Shown: one piece after another, positions 1 to 6,952 of the stretch
Layout of the letters: each line of letters opens with the position of its first letter
How positions within the stretch are numbered: the stretch's first letter is position 1
Assembly: GCA_020425835.1 (NCBI GenBank)
Contig: JAGQRC010000162.1
Location: 1 to 7,408, forward strand
Length of the DNA stretch: 7,408 nt
Reading direction: 5' to 3'
DNA from: Planctomycetota bacterium
GTDB taxonomy: Bacteria > Planctomycetota > UBA8108 > UBA1146 > JAJFFE01
The notes under the pieces: generated by a model
The model's input: only the letters and a program-made list of their open reading frames with translations
Told to the model about the DNA's origin: nothing
Databases searched by the model: none
Translations under genes and position numbers: made by a program

Positions 1-1254
1 CTCGACCTGATCGACCGCGAGCCAGCGGCTCCGGAGTCGACGGCGCGTCGTCGAGGGTTGCGCTCGCGAGCGCTCGATCCGCGGCGCCGCCTCCTCGTCG
101 TCGTCGAGCGCAACGGGGTGCTCACCCTCGAGGAGCGGATCCCGGCGCGGCGCGGCGCGGGCCTGCGGCGTCGGGCGGCGCGATCGCTCGGGCTCGGCGG
201 CGAAGTGCTCGATCAGCTCCCGTTCCGGACGCTTCCGCGCGATCAGATCGGTCGTCGGCTCGAGGCGTTGGACCGTCGGCTCACGCTCGGCGGTGACTCG
301 AAGGCCGTCTACGGGCTGAAGAAGGTCCGGCGCGACGGGAAGCTCGTGCCCTGGACGTCGTCGGGAGATCCGAGCCGTCTGCTCCTGATCATTCACGGCA
401 CGTTCAGCTCCTGCTCGAGCGTGATCGGAGAGATGCGAGCGACCGCGGACGGCCAGGCGTTCCTCGCGCAGGCGCATCGCCACTACGACGAGATCGTCGC
501 GTTCGATCATCCCACGCTCGCGGTGCCGCCGTTCTTGAACGCGAGAGCGTTGGCGATGGCGCTCGGGAGCACGCGCGCCCACGTCGACGTGATCTGCCAC
601 AGCCGCGGGGGTCTCGTGGCGCGATGGTGGCTCGAAGCGCTCGATGATGGGTCTCGCTCCAAGCGACGTTGCGCGTTCGTCGGATCGCCGTTGGCCGGCA
701 CTTCTCTGGCGTCGCCGCCGAGCATCCAGGCGACGCTGAGTCTGTTCGCGAACATCGGCCGTGCGATCGGCACCGCGACCGCTGCCGCCCCGTTCCTCGC
801 GGTGGCGACCGGTCTGTTCCACGTCTTCTCGTCGGTGACCAGTCTCGTGGCGAAGACGCCGATCGTCGATGCTGCCCTCGCCTTGGTACCCGGGCTCCAG
901 GCGCAGTCGCGCGTCGGCAACAACGGTGAGATCCTGAGTCTCCGGTCCGGGGAGTTCGTGCCCACCCGGTACTTCGCGATCCAATCCAACTTCGAGCCGG
1001 ACCGCGTCGGTTGGGCGTTCTGGAAGGCGTTCCGATCCATCGGCACCCGCGCCGCGGACCTTGCGGTCGACCCGATCTTCGACGGGCCGAACGATCTCGT
1101 CGTCGACACGATCTCCATGACCGCGCTCTCCGACGAGCAAGGGATCCCGAAATCCCACACCCACGACTTCGGCACCAATGGCCGCGTGTATCACACGAAC
1201 TACTTCCGCCAGACGGAGACGTTCGAGGCGCTGGCGAAGTGGTGGTTCGTCTGA
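1..1254 (+). CDS. Alpha/beta hydrolase (lipase/esterase-like), 5'-truncated by the window edge
   Basis: The frame is open from the first base to a TGA, giving 417 visible residues. The first possible start inside the window is TTG at 58, but it has no convincing ribosome site and the frame continues upstream, so I treat the gene as partial. Visible hydrolase features, numbered from base 1: a hydrophobic strand then HGTF (His132, oxyanion region), a nucleophile elbow CHSRGG with Ser201, the acidic triad member in NDLVVDT (Asp365), and a C-terminal catalytic His in YHTNYF (His398). Residues about 246-297 are a hydrophobic helical insert, probably a lid over the active site. No signal peptide is visible, so the protein may be cytoplasmic unless one lies upstream. 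The triad and the HTNYF ending resemble hydrolases of the DUF7379 type, some of which occur beside or fused to CHAT-type domains; that family assignment is from memory. The substrate is unknown. The gene converges on the membrane-protein pair 30 bp away. Confidence 0.8.
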   Translation, partial: LDLIDREPAAPESTARRRGLRSRALDPRRRLLVVVERNGVLTLEERIPARRGAGLRRRAARSLGLGGEVLDQLPFRTLPRDQIGRRLEALDRRLTLGGDSKAVYGLKKVRRDGKLVPWTSSGDPSRLLLIIHGTFSSCSSVIGEMRATADGQAFLAQAHRHYDEIVAFDHPTLAVPPFLNARALAMALGSTRAHVDVICHSRGGLVARWWLEALDDGSRSKRRCAFVGSPLAGTSLASPPSIQATLSLFANIGRAIGTATAAAPFLAVATGLFHVFSSVTSLVAKTPIVDAALALVPGLQAQSRVGNNGEILSLRSGEFVPTRYFAIQSNFEPDRVGWAFWKAFRSIGTRAADLAVDPIFDGPNDLVVDTISMTALSDEQGIPKSHTHDFGTNGRVYHTNYFRQTETFEALAKWWFV

Positions 1255-1263
1255 GTCGCGCCC

Positions 1264-1285
1264 GCGGTTCCCGATCCGGGACCGC
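1264..1285. terminator. Hairpin between convergent genes, candidate bidirectional terminator
   Basis: The arm GCGGTTCCCG pairs with CGGGACCGC around a 3-nt ATC loop. This makes a 9-bp stem with one bulged T. It fills the gap between the hydrolase stop (1252-1254) and the stop codon of the minus-strand gene (1285-1287). There is no T-run on either side, so it is not a classical intrinsic terminator, but the position fits shared 3'-end formation or transcript protection. Confidence 0.4.
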
Positions 1286-1725
1286 TATCTCCGAGCGGGG
1301 TCTGGGGAGGGATCCGCGGCTGCGGCTTCTTCGAGGCAGTGATGGAGTCGGAGCACCACACCGAGGATGACGCCCACGGCGGAGCCGACGACGACGAACT
1401 CGAGGAGGCCCAGGGTCGCTCCCGCGAGCGCGCCGAGCGCAGTGCTCGCCAACACGACGAGAACGTGCGACCGCACGTAGCGTTGGACCAGACCCTCCAT
1501 CACGAACCCGTAGGCGATCGACTGGAGCGCGGTGAAGACCCATGACGCGCTGATGTCGACCACGAGAACCCCCGGCTCCAAGCGCGGGAGGGATCCCGTC
1601 TCGAGGGCGTGCCAGAGGAGCAGCAGTGCGATCGCGAGCGGTCCTGGACCGAGAACACCGATCGCGAGGCGCAGGTTGGAACGGATCGCGGGGGCGGGGC
1701 CCGATCGCGTGGCGATGTGGATCAT
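1285..1725 (-). CDS. Four-helix integral membrane protein, paralogue of the preceding gene (second in pair)
   Basis: This encodes 146 residues. The frame is open further upstream, but ATG at 1725 is preferred. A GGAG sits 6 nt before it (1732-1735), the extended N-terminus would be Arg-rich and unlike a protein, and the ATG forms an ATGA overlap with the stop of the upstream gene, so translation is probably coupled. Four membrane helices are visible at about residues 18-41, 53-76, 88-107 and 109-127. Positive charge before helix 1, between helices 2 and 3 (VQRYVRSH) and after helix 4 predicts both ends in the cytoplasm. It shares LGPxPLA in helix 1, LQSxxYxFVMEG at the end of helix 2, LVVLxSxxLGAL in helix 3 and ILGVVLRL in helix 4 with the neighbour, so the two arose by duplication. 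I do not recognise the family. The acidic, Ala/Pro-rich tail (about residues 130-146) is specific to this copy. Confidence 0.8.
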   Translation of the reverse strand: MIHIATRSGPAPAIRSNLRLAIGVLGPGPLAIALLLLWHALETGSLPRLEPGVLVVDISASWVFTALQSIAYGFVMEGLVQRYVRSHVLVVLASTALGALAGATLGLLEFVVVGSAVGVILGVVLRLHHCLEEAAAADPSPDPARR

Positions 1726-2165
1726 GGGTGGCTCCGTGAGGGATTCGACGAGACATAGTAGAGCCGCAGCACGACGCCGAGAATCAGACCGACCACCGCA
1801 CCGAAGCCGACCATCCAGAGTGCGACCGCGTCGAGCGACAACCCCACCGGCCACGAGCAGCTCCAGCCCGAGAGCGCACCGAGCACCGCGCTCGACAACA
1901 CCACCAACAGGCTGCTCCGAGCAGGCTGGATGACACCTTCCATGACGAACGAATAGAAGGCGGACTGCACACCGCCGACGACGTATCCCGCCAGCGCCAG
2001 CTCGAGGAACGCGCCGCTCTCCGGTGGGACGGCGTGCTCGGCGACGGTGAGCCGATCGAACCCGGTCATCAGCGCCGCCGCCAACGGAGCGGGACCGAGG
2101 ATTCCGAGGGCGACCCGGAGGCTCGCGTGAGTGATTGGATCCCAGCCCCGCTTCGCGCGCTCCAT
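1722..2165 (-). CDS. Four-helix integral membrane protein (first in paralogous pair)
   Basis: This encodes 147 residues. The ATG at 2165 is preceded by AGGAG at 2170-2174 (4-nt spacing) and a second AGGAG at 2176-2180. Predicted helices lie at about residues 16-36, 52-75, 85-104 and 112-135. The basic start (ERAKR), the RSS loop after helix 2 and the Arg-containing tail predict both ends inside, with the acidic loop of residues 37-51 outside. The conserved block VQSAFYSFVMEG (66-77) places Gln67, Tyr71 and Glu76 in or at the end of helix 2, and all three are kept in the paralogue. This is the promoter-proximal gene of a two-gene unit and ends in ATGA over the start of its partner. The pair looks able to form a heteromeric membrane complex, but that is inference. 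No enzyme motif or known transporter signature is visible, so the function is unknown. Confidence 0.82.
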   Translation of the reverse strand: MERAKRGWDPITHASLRVALGILGPAPLAAALMTGFDRLTVAEHAVPPESGAFLELALAGYVVGGVQSAFYSFVMEGVIQPARSSLLVVLSSAVLGALSGWSCSWPVGLSLDAVALWMVGFGAVVGLILGVVLRLYYVSSNPSRSHP

Positions 2166-2342
2166 GGCACTCCTACTCCTCGGCGGATCCTATCGCGAGA
2201 GGGTCGAGGCGACACCCAGCGAATTGTCCCGACCATGCGAACTCCTCCGGACACTGACCGAGTCCGTGGGGCGTTCGGGATCCGCGACGTCGTCGGCGGG
2301 GAGCGCTCCGTTCTCGTGCGCCGACGGGCGAAGGAGTCCGAG
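2166..2342. promoter_or_regulatory. Divergent intergenic region between the membrane pair and the secreted enzyme
   Basis: These 177 bp must hold the promoters for the minus-strand membrane-protein unit and the plus-strand secreted protein. I see ribosome sites at both edges, but no sigma-70-like -35/-10 pair or inverted operator that I would trust. The frame of the large gene stays open back to 2034, but that extension would overlap the membrane gene and encode Arg-rich sequence, so it is non-coding. Confidence 0.5.
2331..2336 (+). promoter_or_regulatory. Ribosome binding site that fixes the start of the large secreted protein
   Basis: AAGGAG lies 6 nt before ATG 2343. It selects this start over the upstream in-frame ATG at 2034 and places a signal peptide at the very N-terminus. 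Confidence 0.8.
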
Positions 2343-5300
2343 ATGTCAGGATTGGGTCGGTGTCGTGGGGGGCGGCTCGAGGCCGTGCTGTTGTCGGTCG
2401 CAGTGTCGACGGGGCTCTTCCTCGGGAGTCCGGTCGGCGCTCAGGTCGTCGGACCCTATCAGCAGTACTACTTGCCGGTTCCGGTGGTGAAGTTCGACTT
2501 CCAGCCGCGAACGGCGACCCTCGCCGCCGGATACCGCAAGGTCGGTCCGAATCGGGCCTACACGGCCCAGAACGGTTACGGTTTCACGGTGCTTCCGACC
2601 GGTTCGACGGATGGCACCGGTCACACCTGGGAGTTCCAGAACCAGACCTATCACGTCGACGAGATCCTCCCTCCGAGTGTCAACGACGCCGCGACGATCG
2701 ACTGCGTCACCAGTGACCAGCCGTTCACGTTCCGCGTCGATGTGCCCGCCGGGGACTACAACGTGCGCCTCTGGCTCGGGGATGTCACGACGCCCCGCCA
2801 CCAGGTCCACGCCACCATCAACGGCATCGACCGCGAGGTCGAGCGCATGGACATCAACAACCGACGGGGGAGCTTCGACCAGACCATCTTCGGGAACGCC
2901 GTCCCCGTGACCGTCTACGATGTCGATGCGAGCCAGGGCTACATCGAGGTCACGATCGAGAAGACGGCGACGGGCGATCAGCCGATCACCTGGACCTACT
3001 GGCAGGATGAGGATCCGACACAGCCACCGTACCAGACGACCGCGACATTGGTTCCCGCGTTCAGTCAAGCGGGGCTCCAAGCCATCGAAGTTCACCCCGC
3101 CGCGGAGCCACCGTTGGTCGGGAGCGCCTTCGGGATCATCGAAGGCTCGGCCGCCTCGACGCCGCAGCTCACCAATGCGATCACGCTCTTCAACAACGGC
3201 GACATCCTGGGTGCGCTCGACGCGTTCAATGCCCTGTCGGACCCCTATGCCCGCGCTTCCGGACAATTCTGGTGCGCCGGACATCCGGCGATCTACGAGG
3301 ACGAGCGCGTCATCCTCGCCGATGTCATCTCGACGTTGGAGGGTCTCGTCGCCAGCAATCCGCAGGACTGGGTCGCCAGCGACCTGCTGCATCAGGCACG
3401 CCTCGCGGAGGAAGCGGAGTACCTCCGCAGCTTGTTCGGTTACGAGGCCGCCGGCCTGGACGCGGCCACGCACCTCGGTCGGAGTTGCAGCCTCGTCGAG
3501 AACTTCGACTCGTTCCACCCCTACATGACCAAGGGCGAGATCCTCTGGTTCCGCAACCGTGGTGGGCTCGACCCGCGTCGCGTCACGGTCTCCTGGGAGA
3601 TCGCGCAGTTCGAGGCCCAACGTCTCGACATCTGGTGGGGCGTGAGTCCCTTCGTGACGCTCTACTCGACCGACCAGTGGGTCAACGATGGGTCGCCGTG
3701 GGCGCTGACCGATTGGGGAGCGCTGGCGGGCCCCGGCCCGAACTGGGCGCGTGACCTGATGAGCGCGCTCAACAACTGGATCGATCTGCTCGAGTGGTGG
3801 GCGATCCACCGGCAGAGTCCCGACGGGGACATCGGCGGAGGCTGGACCGATGACGTGGAGATCGTCCCGGCGTTCGGGATCATGGCCTACGTACTGAACG
3901 GCGCCTCCAACGTTCTCGAGTACGGCATGGGCGCGTTCACCGACGGGATCTGGAACTCGGGGGTGATCGACACGGCGAAGGGCTACCAGCAGGCGTACGC
4001 CGATGTCGAGCACAGCGCCGAGCCGACCGGCAACCTGCTGCACCTCGACATGATGATCCGCTACGGCAATCCCGAGGGCATCGAGCGGATCCTGAAGAGC
4101 GCGAAGACCTTCCGGGACCTGTTCCAGGAGACCTCGGGATCCGGAGCCGCCCACTTCAAGGGCAACCACATGAGCTCGACGCAGATCGCGACCAACCCGA
4201 ATCACCGGGTCGACATCCCCCTGTGTGGTCGGGCGACGAACCCGTTCCCGTGGCTCGTCTGGTACTCCGAGAACCCCGGCGTCGAGGTGCCACTCGAGAA
4301 CTGGATCACCGAGTGGGTGGCCGATGCGCTGCGTGCCGAGAACGACAAGCCGTACGGGATCTTCCCGAACTCGGTCTGGGTTCCGACCGACGGCATCGGC
4401 ACGACGGGCAACAGCTGGTGGAACGGTCAGCCCGGCGATCCGTACGGTGTCTTCACTCCGTTCCCGCAGTACCAGTCGTACCTGTTGAACCTCGCGGGCT
4501 ACTTCTACCTGCGCAACGGCGATCCGAACTTCCTCGTGCCGTTCGAGAAGCTGCGCGACTACAAAATGGCGTGGCACAACGCCGGTGCGATAACGCCCCC
4601 GGCCGCGCCACCCGCCGGCATGCACGATCTCTGGGCCGGGGCGAAACTCCCGGCGGCCGGATACTTGACCAACCTCGTCCTCAAGACCGGCTCGACCGCC
4701 TTCGACACGGTCATTGGACTCTACGGCGACACCTACGGTCGCTTCCTCTTGAATCCGACCGATCCGACGCCGATCGCGGACCTCGCGCCGAACTCGGCGG
4801 AGCTCGTCGCGAAGTGGCCGTACAAGACGACCGAAGGGGTGATGACCGATCGTATCCTGCTCCCCGGCTGGGCCGACGTCGTCTCGTACTACTTCGGAGC
4901 GGAGGTCTTCTCGGCGTTCTTCGGGATGCCGGTGCACCACGTGACCTGGGAGAACGCCTCCCGCTTCTTCGCCGCCGCGGTGACCGACGCCGGTGACCGC
5001 AAGCTGTCGGTCTCGACCTATCTGTTCGAGGACAATCCGCGGACGATCATCGCGAAACTCTGGGGTCTCGAGACCGGACGTGACTACCGAGTGCAGGCCG
5101 GGCCCGCCAACGACCTGGGACTCGACCCGACCTCCCTCGACCACGACTTCGTCTACCACCTCGACGAGCGGGGTCAGGGACCGTCGATCACCATCCCCGG
5201 TCGTGCGGTGTACGCGATCCGGATCACCGACGAGAACCCGTCGGCCCCGAGCGATCCGCAGGCGTGGGCCGATCTCGCCGTCGCGCCCGAGGACATCAGC

Positions 5301-5867
5301 TACGACGACCTGAGCCAGATGCTCCACGTGCGGGTGCACAACATCGGGTCGCAAGCCTCGGGAACCTGTCGGGTCGCGTTCTTCGAGGGGAGCACGCCGA
5401 CCGGAACTCCGAACGGTCTCACCCTGATCTCGTCGATCGCCGCTCCGATCGATCTGGATGCGAAGTTCGTCGACCTGTCCTTCCCCTACATCCCGACCAC
5501 GCTCCCGGGCCAGGTCGCGGTCTGGGTCGACACGAACGGCGCGGTCGCGGAGATCACCGAGATGAACAACCAAGCGGTGGCGACGATCGGCGGGACCGCC
5601 GCGAGCTTCCCGCCGCCGATGATCGCGGAGCTCGTTCCCAACACTCTGTCCGCGGGCGGCACCGCTGCGGTGGAGGGCAAGAACTTCGACCCGGCGGTGC
5701 TGCTCCTCGAGGGGGATGTCCCTTCGACCCACTTCACGCTGACCTGGATCGACGGCTCGCACCTGACGGTGACCGCCAACGGAGGCGCGGTCGCCGCGAC
5801 CTACTTCCTGTCCCTGCGGAACCCGGATGGCAAGGAGAGCAACGTCGTCTCGGTCACCGTGCAGTAG
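2343..5867 (+). CDS. Secreted multidomain protein, probable polysaccharide-active enzyme (GBD-like, unknown core, CARDB, IPT/TIG)
   Basis: This encodes 1174 residues, with the start set by AAGGAG and a Sec signal peptide (basic residues 1-11, hydrophobic 13-28, cleavage near VGA|Q at 33/34). Residues about 48-251 read as a galactose-binding beta-sandwich: FDF, GY, GYGF, then a VPAGDYNVRLWLGD strand and a closing LQAIEVHP. This resembles the module N-terminal to beta-agarases and YXIM-type esterases. Residues about 265-970 are a helix-rich core followed by strands, with conserved-looking polar patches: FWCAGH (309-314), HPYMTKGE (from His392), GGGWTDDVE (498-506), HSAE (557-560), HFKGNH (604-609) and KTTEGVMTDR (about 830). 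This suggests an (alpha/alpha) toroid as in many polysaccharide lyases and some glycoside hydrolases, but I cannot assign a family. Residues about 973-1085 match CARDB (ADLAV, NIGSQASG, EMNNQA), and about 1090-1174 match IPT/TIG (LVPNTLSAGG, GKNF, NPDGKESN). No dockerin, PEP-CTERM or sorting signal is present, so it is probably periplasmic or released. It is transcribed alone. Confidence 0.85.
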   Translation: MSGLGRCRGGRLEAVLLSVAVSTGLFLGSPVGAQVVGPYQQYYLPVPVVKFDFQPRTATLAAGYRKVGPNRAYTAQNGYGFTVLPTGSTDGTGHTWEFQNQTYHVDEILPPSVNDAATIDCVTSDQPFTFRVDVPAGDYNVRLWLGDVTTPRHQVHATINGIDREVERMDINNRRGSFDQTIFGNAVPVTVYDVDASQGYIEVTIEKTATGDQPITWTYWQDEDPTQPPYQTTATLVPAFSQAGLQAIEVHPAAEPPLVGSAFGIIEGSAASTPQLTNAITLFNNGDILGALDAFNALSDPYARASGQFWCAGHPAIYEDERVILADVISTLEGLVASNPQDWVASDLLHQARLAEEAEYLRSLFGYEAAGLDAATHLGRSCSLVENFDSFHPYMTKGEILWFRNRGGLDPRRVTVSWEIAQFEAQRLDIWWGVSPFVTLYSTDQWVNDGSPWALTDWGALAGPGPNWARDLMSALNNWIDLLEWWAIHRQSPDGDIGGGWTDDVEIVPAFGIMAYVLNGASNVLEYGMGAFTDGIWNSGVIDTAKGYQQAYADVEHSAEPTGNLLHLDMMIRYGNPEGIERILKSAKTFRDLFQETSGSGAAHFKGNHMSSTQIATNPNHRVDIPLCGRATNPFPWLVWYSENPGVEVPLENWITEWVADALRAENDKPYGIFPNSVWVPTDGIGTTGNSWWNGQPGDPYGVFTPFPQYQSYLLNLAGYFYLRNGDPNFLVPFEKLRDYKMAWHNAGAITPPAAPPAGMHDLWAGAKLPAAGYLTNLVLKTGSTAFDTVIGLYGDTYGRFLLNPTDPTPIADLAPNSAELVAKWPYKTTEGVMTDRILLPGWADVVSYYFGAEVFSAFFGMPVHHVTWENASRFFAAAVTDAGDRKLSVSTYLFEDNPRTIIAKLWGLETGRDYRVQAGPANDLGLDPTSLDHDFVYHLDERGQGPSITIPGRAVYAIRITDENPSAPSDPQAWADLAVAPEDISYDDLSQMLHVRVHNIGSQASGTCRVAFFEGSTPTGTPNGLTLISSIAAPIDLDAKFVDLSFPYIPTTLPGQVAVWVDTNGAVAEITEMNNQAVATIGGTAASFPPPMIAELVPNTLSAGGTAAVEGKNFDPAVLLLEGDVPSTHFTLTWIDGSHLTVTANGGAVAATYFLSLRNPDGKESNVVSVTVQ

Positions 5868-5880
5868 ACACGGGAACGAG

Positions 5881-5912
5881 GACAGCCGGCCGAGCCAGCC
5901 CGGCCGGCTGTC
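5881..5912. terminator. Perfect 12-bp hairpin between convergent genes, candidate bidirectional terminator
   Basis: GACAGCCGGCCG (5881-5892) and CGGCCGGCTGTC (5901-5912) are exact reverse complements around an 8-nt loop. The hairpin starts 13 nt after the stop of the secreted enzyme and lies 24 nt beyond the stop of the anti-sigma gene on the other strand, so it can serve both. No T-run follows on either strand. Confidence 0.7.
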
Positions 5913-5936
5913 GCCGCCGAACGAGATGGACCGCCC

Positions 5937-6242
5937 TCACTCCGCGTCGCGTCGAGGCGCGTGACGCATCTCGCGGCGTGCGTTCATGATGGCCTGGATC
6001 AGCTCTTCCGGGCATTCTTCTCGGGCGTCGCACTGTTGAGGCTTGGGGACACATTCGCGCGCGAGGATGATGGTCGACCGGTAGGTGTCGAGGTAGTCGA
6101 GGCACGGTGGGCACAGATTCAGGTGCCGTTGCAGCACCTCGAACTGTTCCTCGGGTAGCGAGCCTTCGAGGTAGTCGGCGAGGATCTCGACGAGTTCGCG
6201 ACAGGTCAGCTTCGGCTCGAAGTTCGGTTCGTCTTCCGTCAT
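5937..6242 (-). CDS. Zinc-binding anti-sigma factor (zf-HC2/ZAS type), soluble
   Basis: This encodes 101 residues. It carries the zinc anti-sigma signature: an N-terminal Cys14 in LTCRELVEILADYLEG, then H40-x3-C44-x2-C47 in RHLNLCPPC. In this family His and Cys ligands hold zinc, and the surrounding helices clamp the partner sigma factor away from RNA polymerase. There is no membrane segment, so it acts in the cytoplasm, unlike membrane-spanning sensors of the RseA type. The start ATG overlaps the sigma-factor stop as ATGA, with a weak GGGGA 6 nt upstream, which fits translational coupling and matched dosage. Three more cysteines (64, 71, 77) lie in a Pro/Gln-rich tail after the zinc motif and could allow redox or metal sensing, which is inference. 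The C-terminal end is basic (residues 89-98). Confidence 0.85.
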   Translation of the reverse strand: MTEDEPNFEPKLTCRELVEILADYLEGSLPEEQFEVLQRHLNLCPPCLDYLDTYRSTIILARECVPKPQQCDAREECPEELIQAIMNARREMRHAPRRDAE

Positions 6243-6952
6243 TCCAGTTCCCCATCACTCGGAGCGTGAACCGTCGTCTCGGGCGTCGGCAGGCCGTTGA
6301 GGTACGGATCGAGCAATTCGCGAAGCGCCTGGCGTGCTCGATGGAGTCGGACCTTCGCCGCTCCGGGGGTGATCCCCAGGATGTCGGCCGATTCCTGAGT
6401 GTTCAGCTCCTCGATGTCCCGGAGGAGAATGATCGTCCGGTAGTCTTCCGGCAAGAGCGCAATGGTCCCGAGCACCATATCTCGGAGCTCGTGCGACTCG
6501 GCGATCCGCTCCGGGGCGTCTCCCCAGGTTCCGGGCGAGCCTCGGCGGTGCCCGTCATCGAGGAAGAACGGGAGGTGCTCACCGACCGGAACCTCGTGCT
6601 TGTGCGACTTCTTCCGCAGCTTCATCAGCGCGGCGTTGACCACGATGCGATAGAGCCAGGTCCCGAATCGGGAGCGGCCGTCGAACCGATCCAGTCCGTT
6701 CATCGCCATGATGAACGCGTCCTGGAGCGCGTCTTGGGCGAGGTGCTCGTCCTTGAGGATCCGACGAGCCACCGCCAGCAGACGCCCGCCGTAGTACCGC
6801 AGCGCCTCCTCCACGGCCGCGTCGCTCCCCGTGCGCAGTCGCTCGACGAGCTCCGACTCGTAGGCGGCGGACTCGTCGTCCGCCAGACCGCCGGAGGCTG
6901 TTCGATCATCATCCTCACCACGGTGGCCGCGGCGAGATCCCTCGTCGGACAC
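6239..6952 (-). CDS. RNA polymerase sigma-70 family factor, ECF type
   Basis: With the GTG start at 6952 the protein has 237 residues. Region 2 spans about residues 32-115, including DALQDAF (74-80) and FGTWLYRIVVNAALMKLRKK (96-115), the core-binding and -10-recognition segment. Region 4 spans about 156-214: LLPEDYRTIILLRDIEEL, then a helix-turn-helix QESADILGITPGAAKVRLHRAR for -35 binding. There is no region 1.1 or region 3, which defines the ECF group. An in-frame GTG at 6994 would add 14 residues, but it lacks a good ribosome site, whereas AAGGAGG stands 5 nt before 6952. The first 30 residues are hydrophilic, Asp/Arg/Gly-rich and probably disordered. The gene is followed directly by its presumed anti-sigma factor, so it is probably held inactive until a signal releases it. 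Target promoters cannot be read from this window. Confidence 0.92.
   Translation of the reverse strand: MSDEGSRRGHRGEDDDRTASGGLADDESAAYESELVERLRTGSDAAVEEALRYYGGRLLAVARRILKDEHLAQDALQDAFIMAMNGLDRFDGRSRFGTWLYRIVVNAALMKLRKKSHKHEVPVGEHLPFFLDDGHRRGSPGTWGDAPERIAESHELRDMVLGTIALLPEDYRTIILLRDIEELNTQESADILGITPGAAKVRLHRARQALRELLDPYLNGLPTPETTVHAPSDGELE

Noticed and set aside
143..158. Short tandem repeat of CGGCG
   Set aside because: Three copies inside coding sequence for an Arg/Gly/Ala stretch; expected in GC-rich genes.
404..1756. A 450-codon minus-strand frame across the hydrolase and the second membrane protein
   Set aside because: Low-complexity Arg/Pro/Ser-rich translation, overlapping two well-supported genes in other frames; a GC-bias artefact.
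1726..1854. N-terminal extension of the second membrane protein
   Set aside because: Arg-rich sequence overlapping its paralogue; ATG 1725 has a ribosome site and an ATGA overlap.
2034..2342. N-terminal extension of the secreted protein to ATG 2034
   Set aside because: It would overlap the membrane-protein gene on the other strand, encodes Arg/Pro-rich sequence and buries the signal peptide; AAGGAG before 2343 marks the real start.
4223..4996. A 257-codon plus-strand frame inside the secreted enzyme
   Set aside because: Arg/Gly-rich shadow in another frame of a strongly supported gene.
2346..5762. A 1138-codon stop-free frame on the minus strand opposite the secreted enzyme
   Set aside because: It is aligned codon-for-codon with the sense gene, so it is open simply because the sense gene avoids TTA, CTA and TCA codons. 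The translation is Arg/Val/Asp/Glu-rich with no recognisable domain, while the sense frame has a signal peptide and clear domains.
2343..6952. The idea that the ECF sigma factor controls the secreted enzyme (TonB/polysaccharide-locus style regulation)
   Set aside because: The genes are convergent and in separate units, there is no SusC/SusD or FecR-type partner, and no shared promoter motif is visible.
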